Part shown: positions 5,217 through 6,798 of the stretch, piece by piece | Position numbering within the stretch: position 1 is the stretch's first letter | Layout of the letters: each line of letters starts with the position of its first letter | Notes under the pieces: model-generated | The model's input: the letters and a program-made list of their open reading frames with translations, nothing else | What the model was told of the DNA's origin: nothing | Databases searched by the model: none | Translations under genes and position numbers: made by a program | DNA from: Opitutus sp. GAS368 | GTDB taxonomy: Bacteria; Verrucomicrobiota; Verrucomicrobiae; Opitutales; UBA953 | DNA length: 6,798 nucleotides | Assembly (NCBI GenBank): GCA_943332745.1 | Contig: CALQQQ010000062.1 | Location: forward strand, 1 to 6,798 | Direction of reading: 5' to 3'

Positions 5217-6410
5217 TTAGCGAAGGACGTATTCGACGGTGGGGTCGTATAACCACCAGAGGTCGCACGGACCGAGCAGCGGGAGCGGCTGGCGGACGCG
5301 GCCGTCCTGGGTCTTGCCGGCGTTGAAACCGTCGGGATTCGGTTCGGCTTGGACCGGCGGCTCGGCGGATGCGGTGAGGAGCGAGTCTTCCGCCATACGG
5401 TCGACGACATCGGTCACCCACTTACGTCGTCCGGCTTCGTCGCCGAGGACCTTCCAGTCGCCGGTCGAGGTGCCCTTATACATCTGGGCGACAAAGTCGT
5501 CGACGTTGGTGCCGATACGGGCGGCGACCTTCACGAAGATGCGTTCACACCAGACCTTGGACCACTTCAACTGCTCCTTGAGCTGGGTGACGTTACCGCT
5601 CAGGCCCACCGAGGCCTGGTGATGCAGCACGATGGTCTGCGGGTAGACGAAGGAGCGCTTGGCGAGGGTGGTGATGATCGCGGCCATCGAGGCGGCATAG
5701 CCTTTAACGACAACGTAGACCGGCGCCTTCGAGGTCTCCATCGCCTGGAGGATCATGTAGCCCGCCATCACGGAACCGCCGGGGGAGCGATCAATCACGA
5801 TGAAGATGGGGGACTCGCTATCGACCGCGTTATAGAAGGCGATGCGGCCGCAGACGAAATCGGCGAGCTTGTTGTCGACGCGGCCATTGAACGGGATGCG
5901 GCGATCAGAGATATGCAGGACGCCGTCGACGAGCGGCTCCTTGGCATAGGAGACCTTTGCACCGCTGGCGATATCGGCGGCCTTGGCTTGGAGTCGGGCA
6001 ATGGTGACCACGGACGAGACCTTGGCGTATTCGACGGAGACTTCGGCGGTGGCGAGGCGGGCCTGCACTTCGAGTTCGGCGCGGGCGCGATCATTGTCAG
6101 CGGAAGCGACGGTGGCCTTGGCGGCGGCGAGCGAGGCTTCGAGCTTGAGCTTCGCCTGCTCGGCTTCGGCGGGAGCGGCGGCGGCATCGGCGCGGGCGGC
6201 GCGGAGCGCGGCTTCGGCTTCAAGTTTACGAATCTCAAGAGTCTGCGTCAGCGCGGCGAGACGACGCTGCGAAGCGGCGAGGTCGAGGCGTGCACGGATG
6301 ACGTCGGTCTCGATTTCGGCCTTGATGGTCTCGGGGGTCTTCTTGACCGGGCCCTGTTGGGCCATGACGAGCGCTGCGAAGAAAAGAGGGACAAGGGCCA
6401 GGCGCGACAT
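5217..6410 (-). CDS. Exported ClpP-fold serine protease with coiled coil, paralogue 1
   Basis: The product has 397 residues. A short signal peptide (MSRLALVPLFFAALVMA, cut near 17) is followed by an Ala-rich coiled coil (about 25-150) and a ClpP/crotonase-fold domain (about 155-340). It contains RSPGGSV (208-214), candidate nucleophile S241 in GYAASM, H264 in VLHHQ and D318 in STGDW. The domain aligns without gaps to paralogue 2 over 185 residues with 112 identities by hand count. The coiled coils are far less alike, and this protein lacks the Pro/Thr linker. The C-terminus carries CDLWWLYDPTVEYVLR. It is first in the operon. A longer frame reaches 6515, but that would run into the divergent decarboxylase gene and hide the signal peptide, so ATG 6410 is chosen; ACCCCC precedes it. 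The pair may form hetero-oligomers, as some ClpP1P2 enzymes do; this is inference. No Clp ATPase gene is in the window. Confidence 0.93.
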   Translation of the reverse strand: MSRLALVPLFFAALVMAQQGPVKKTPETIKAEIETDVIRARLDLAASQRRLAALTQTLEIRKLEAEAALRAARADAAAAPAEAEQAKLKLEASLAAAKATVASADNDRARAELEVQARLATAEVSVEYAKVSSVVTIARLQAKAADIASGAKVSYAKEPLVDGVLHISDRRIPFNGRVDNKLADFVCGRIAFYNAVDSESPIFIVIDRSPGGSVMAGYMILQAMETSKAPVYVVVKGYAASMAAIITTLAKRSFVYPQTIVLHHQASVGLSGNVTQLKEQLKWSKVWCERIFVKVAARIGTNVDDFVAQMYKGTSTGDWKVLGDEAGRRKWVTDVVDRMAEDSLLTASAEPPVQAEPNPDGFNAGKTQDGRVRQPLPLLGPCDLWWLYDPTVEYVLR

Positions 6411-6476
6411 GGGGGTAAGGAGTGTTTTGACAGATATATGGTTCCCTTGAAGCCCATTTTTAGCAAATCTGCCCGC

Positions 6477-6798
6477 ATGGAAGCCGACGCCCCCATCACC
6501 CTCTTCAACCGCCATACCGGCCGCATGGAGACCGAACAGGTCTACGGCGAGAAGTGGCTGCGTCGCATCTACGGTAACCCGCTCGGCAAGCTAACCCTCC
6601 ACACGGTGGTCAAACGGGCCCTTTTCTCGAAGTTGTATGGCTGGGCCATGGATCGCCCAAGCAGCGCGCGGCGTGTTGCGCCCTTCGTGAAGGCCTTTGG
6701 CCTGGACCCGGCCGAGTTCGCGGACTCCGACCTGAACTCGTATCGGACCTTCAACGACTTCTTCTACCGCAAACTCAAGGACTCCGCCCGCCCCGTCG
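6477..6798 (+). CDS. psd: Phosphatidylserine decarboxylase proenzyme, N-terminal part (cut by window edge)
   Basis: 107 residues are visible. They match the N-terminus of the bacterial phosphatidylserine decarboxylases that begin 'FNR.TG...E.V.GE..L...Y..P.G': ITLFNRHTG (7-15), VYGEKWLRRIYGNPLGKL (22-39), FSKLYGWAMD (50-59) and TFNDFFYRKLK (91-101). The enzyme converts phosphatidylserine to phosphatidylethanolamine at the cytoplasmic membrane. It is made as a proenzyme that self-cleaves at a C-terminal LGST-type site, which is outside this window, so activity cannot be judged. The gene diverges from the ClpP-like operon across 66 bp. ATG 6477 places the conserved block six residues from the start, as is usual for the family. 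An in-frame ATG at 6438 would add 13 residues and has AAGGAG 15 bp upstream, too far for a normal Shine-Dalgarno; it remains possible. Confidence 0.92.
   Translation, partial: MEADAPITLFNRHTGRMETEQVYGEKWLRRIYGNPLGKLTLHTVVKRALFSKLYGWAMDRPSSARRVAPFVKAFGLDPAEFADSDLNSYRTFNDFFYRKLKDSARPV

Noticed and set aside
4271..5252. Long plus-strand open frames (4271-5182 and 4539-5252) opposite the coiled-coil protease.
   Set aside because: They mirror the repetitive Ala/Glu/Arg codons of the coiled coil, are low-complexity, and overlap a gene with strong domain evidence.
6427..6432. A perfect TTGACA -35 box on the plus strand upstream of psd.
   Set aside because: No -10-like hexamer lies 16-18 bp downstream, where the sequence is GC-rich, and the position overlaps the alternative psd start. 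On the minus strand TTGCTA and TATATC are 22 bp apart, also too far.

Overview
The window looks like a piece of GC-rich bacterial chromosome, most likely from the PVC superphylum and probably Verrucomicrobia (Opitutae-like). This is inferred from family style, not from a marker gene. The pointers are a PA14-containing cytochrome c next to a PVC-style 'dehydrogenase' beta-propeller with a DxDxDG loop, exported ClpP-like proteins, and start codons without Shine-Dalgarno sequences. There are five genes: four on the minus strand in two operon-like pairs, and one on the plus strand cut by the right edge.

Layout, left to right. Bases 1-62 hold nothing I can call. Bases 63-183 hold three GTAG-footed palindromes (REP-like elements), followed by a minus-strand intrinsic terminator (190-212). 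Operon 1 reads leftward: a secreted cytochrome c/PA14 protein (3397 to 1817), then, after 24 bp, a secreted beta-propeller dehydrogenase-like protein (1792 to 266). Bases 3398-3838 are a 441-bp gene-free region. It holds four more REP-like palindromes in a nested inverted arrangement, an 11-bp perfect hairpin, two short tandem repeats, a G-quadruplex-capable run, and the terminator (3776-3804) of operon 2.

Operon 2 also reads leftward. It encodes two exported, coiled-coil-bearing ClpP-fold serine protease paralogues (6410 to 5217, then 5197 to 3839) separated by 19 bp. Their protease cores are about 60% identical by hand count, and both end in the same C-terminal motif, DxWWLYDP. Divergently, across 66 bp, lies the 5' part of a phosphatidylserine decarboxylase gene (6477 to the edge).

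How the genes may work together. In operon 1 the propeller protein would plausibly oxidise a carbohydrate-like substrate outside the cytoplasm and the cytochrome would take the electrons; the substrate cannot be read from sequence. Operon 2 looks like a two-subunit ClpP-like protease (or scaffold) placed outside the cytoplasm, where there is no ATP and no Clp unfoldase could help, so an ATP-independent mechanism would be needed. The two points most worth a second look are this exported protease pair and the REP-like family, whose members keep one architecture (GTAG foot, about 9-bp stem, 3-4-nt loop) while the stem sequence changes with compensating substitutions.
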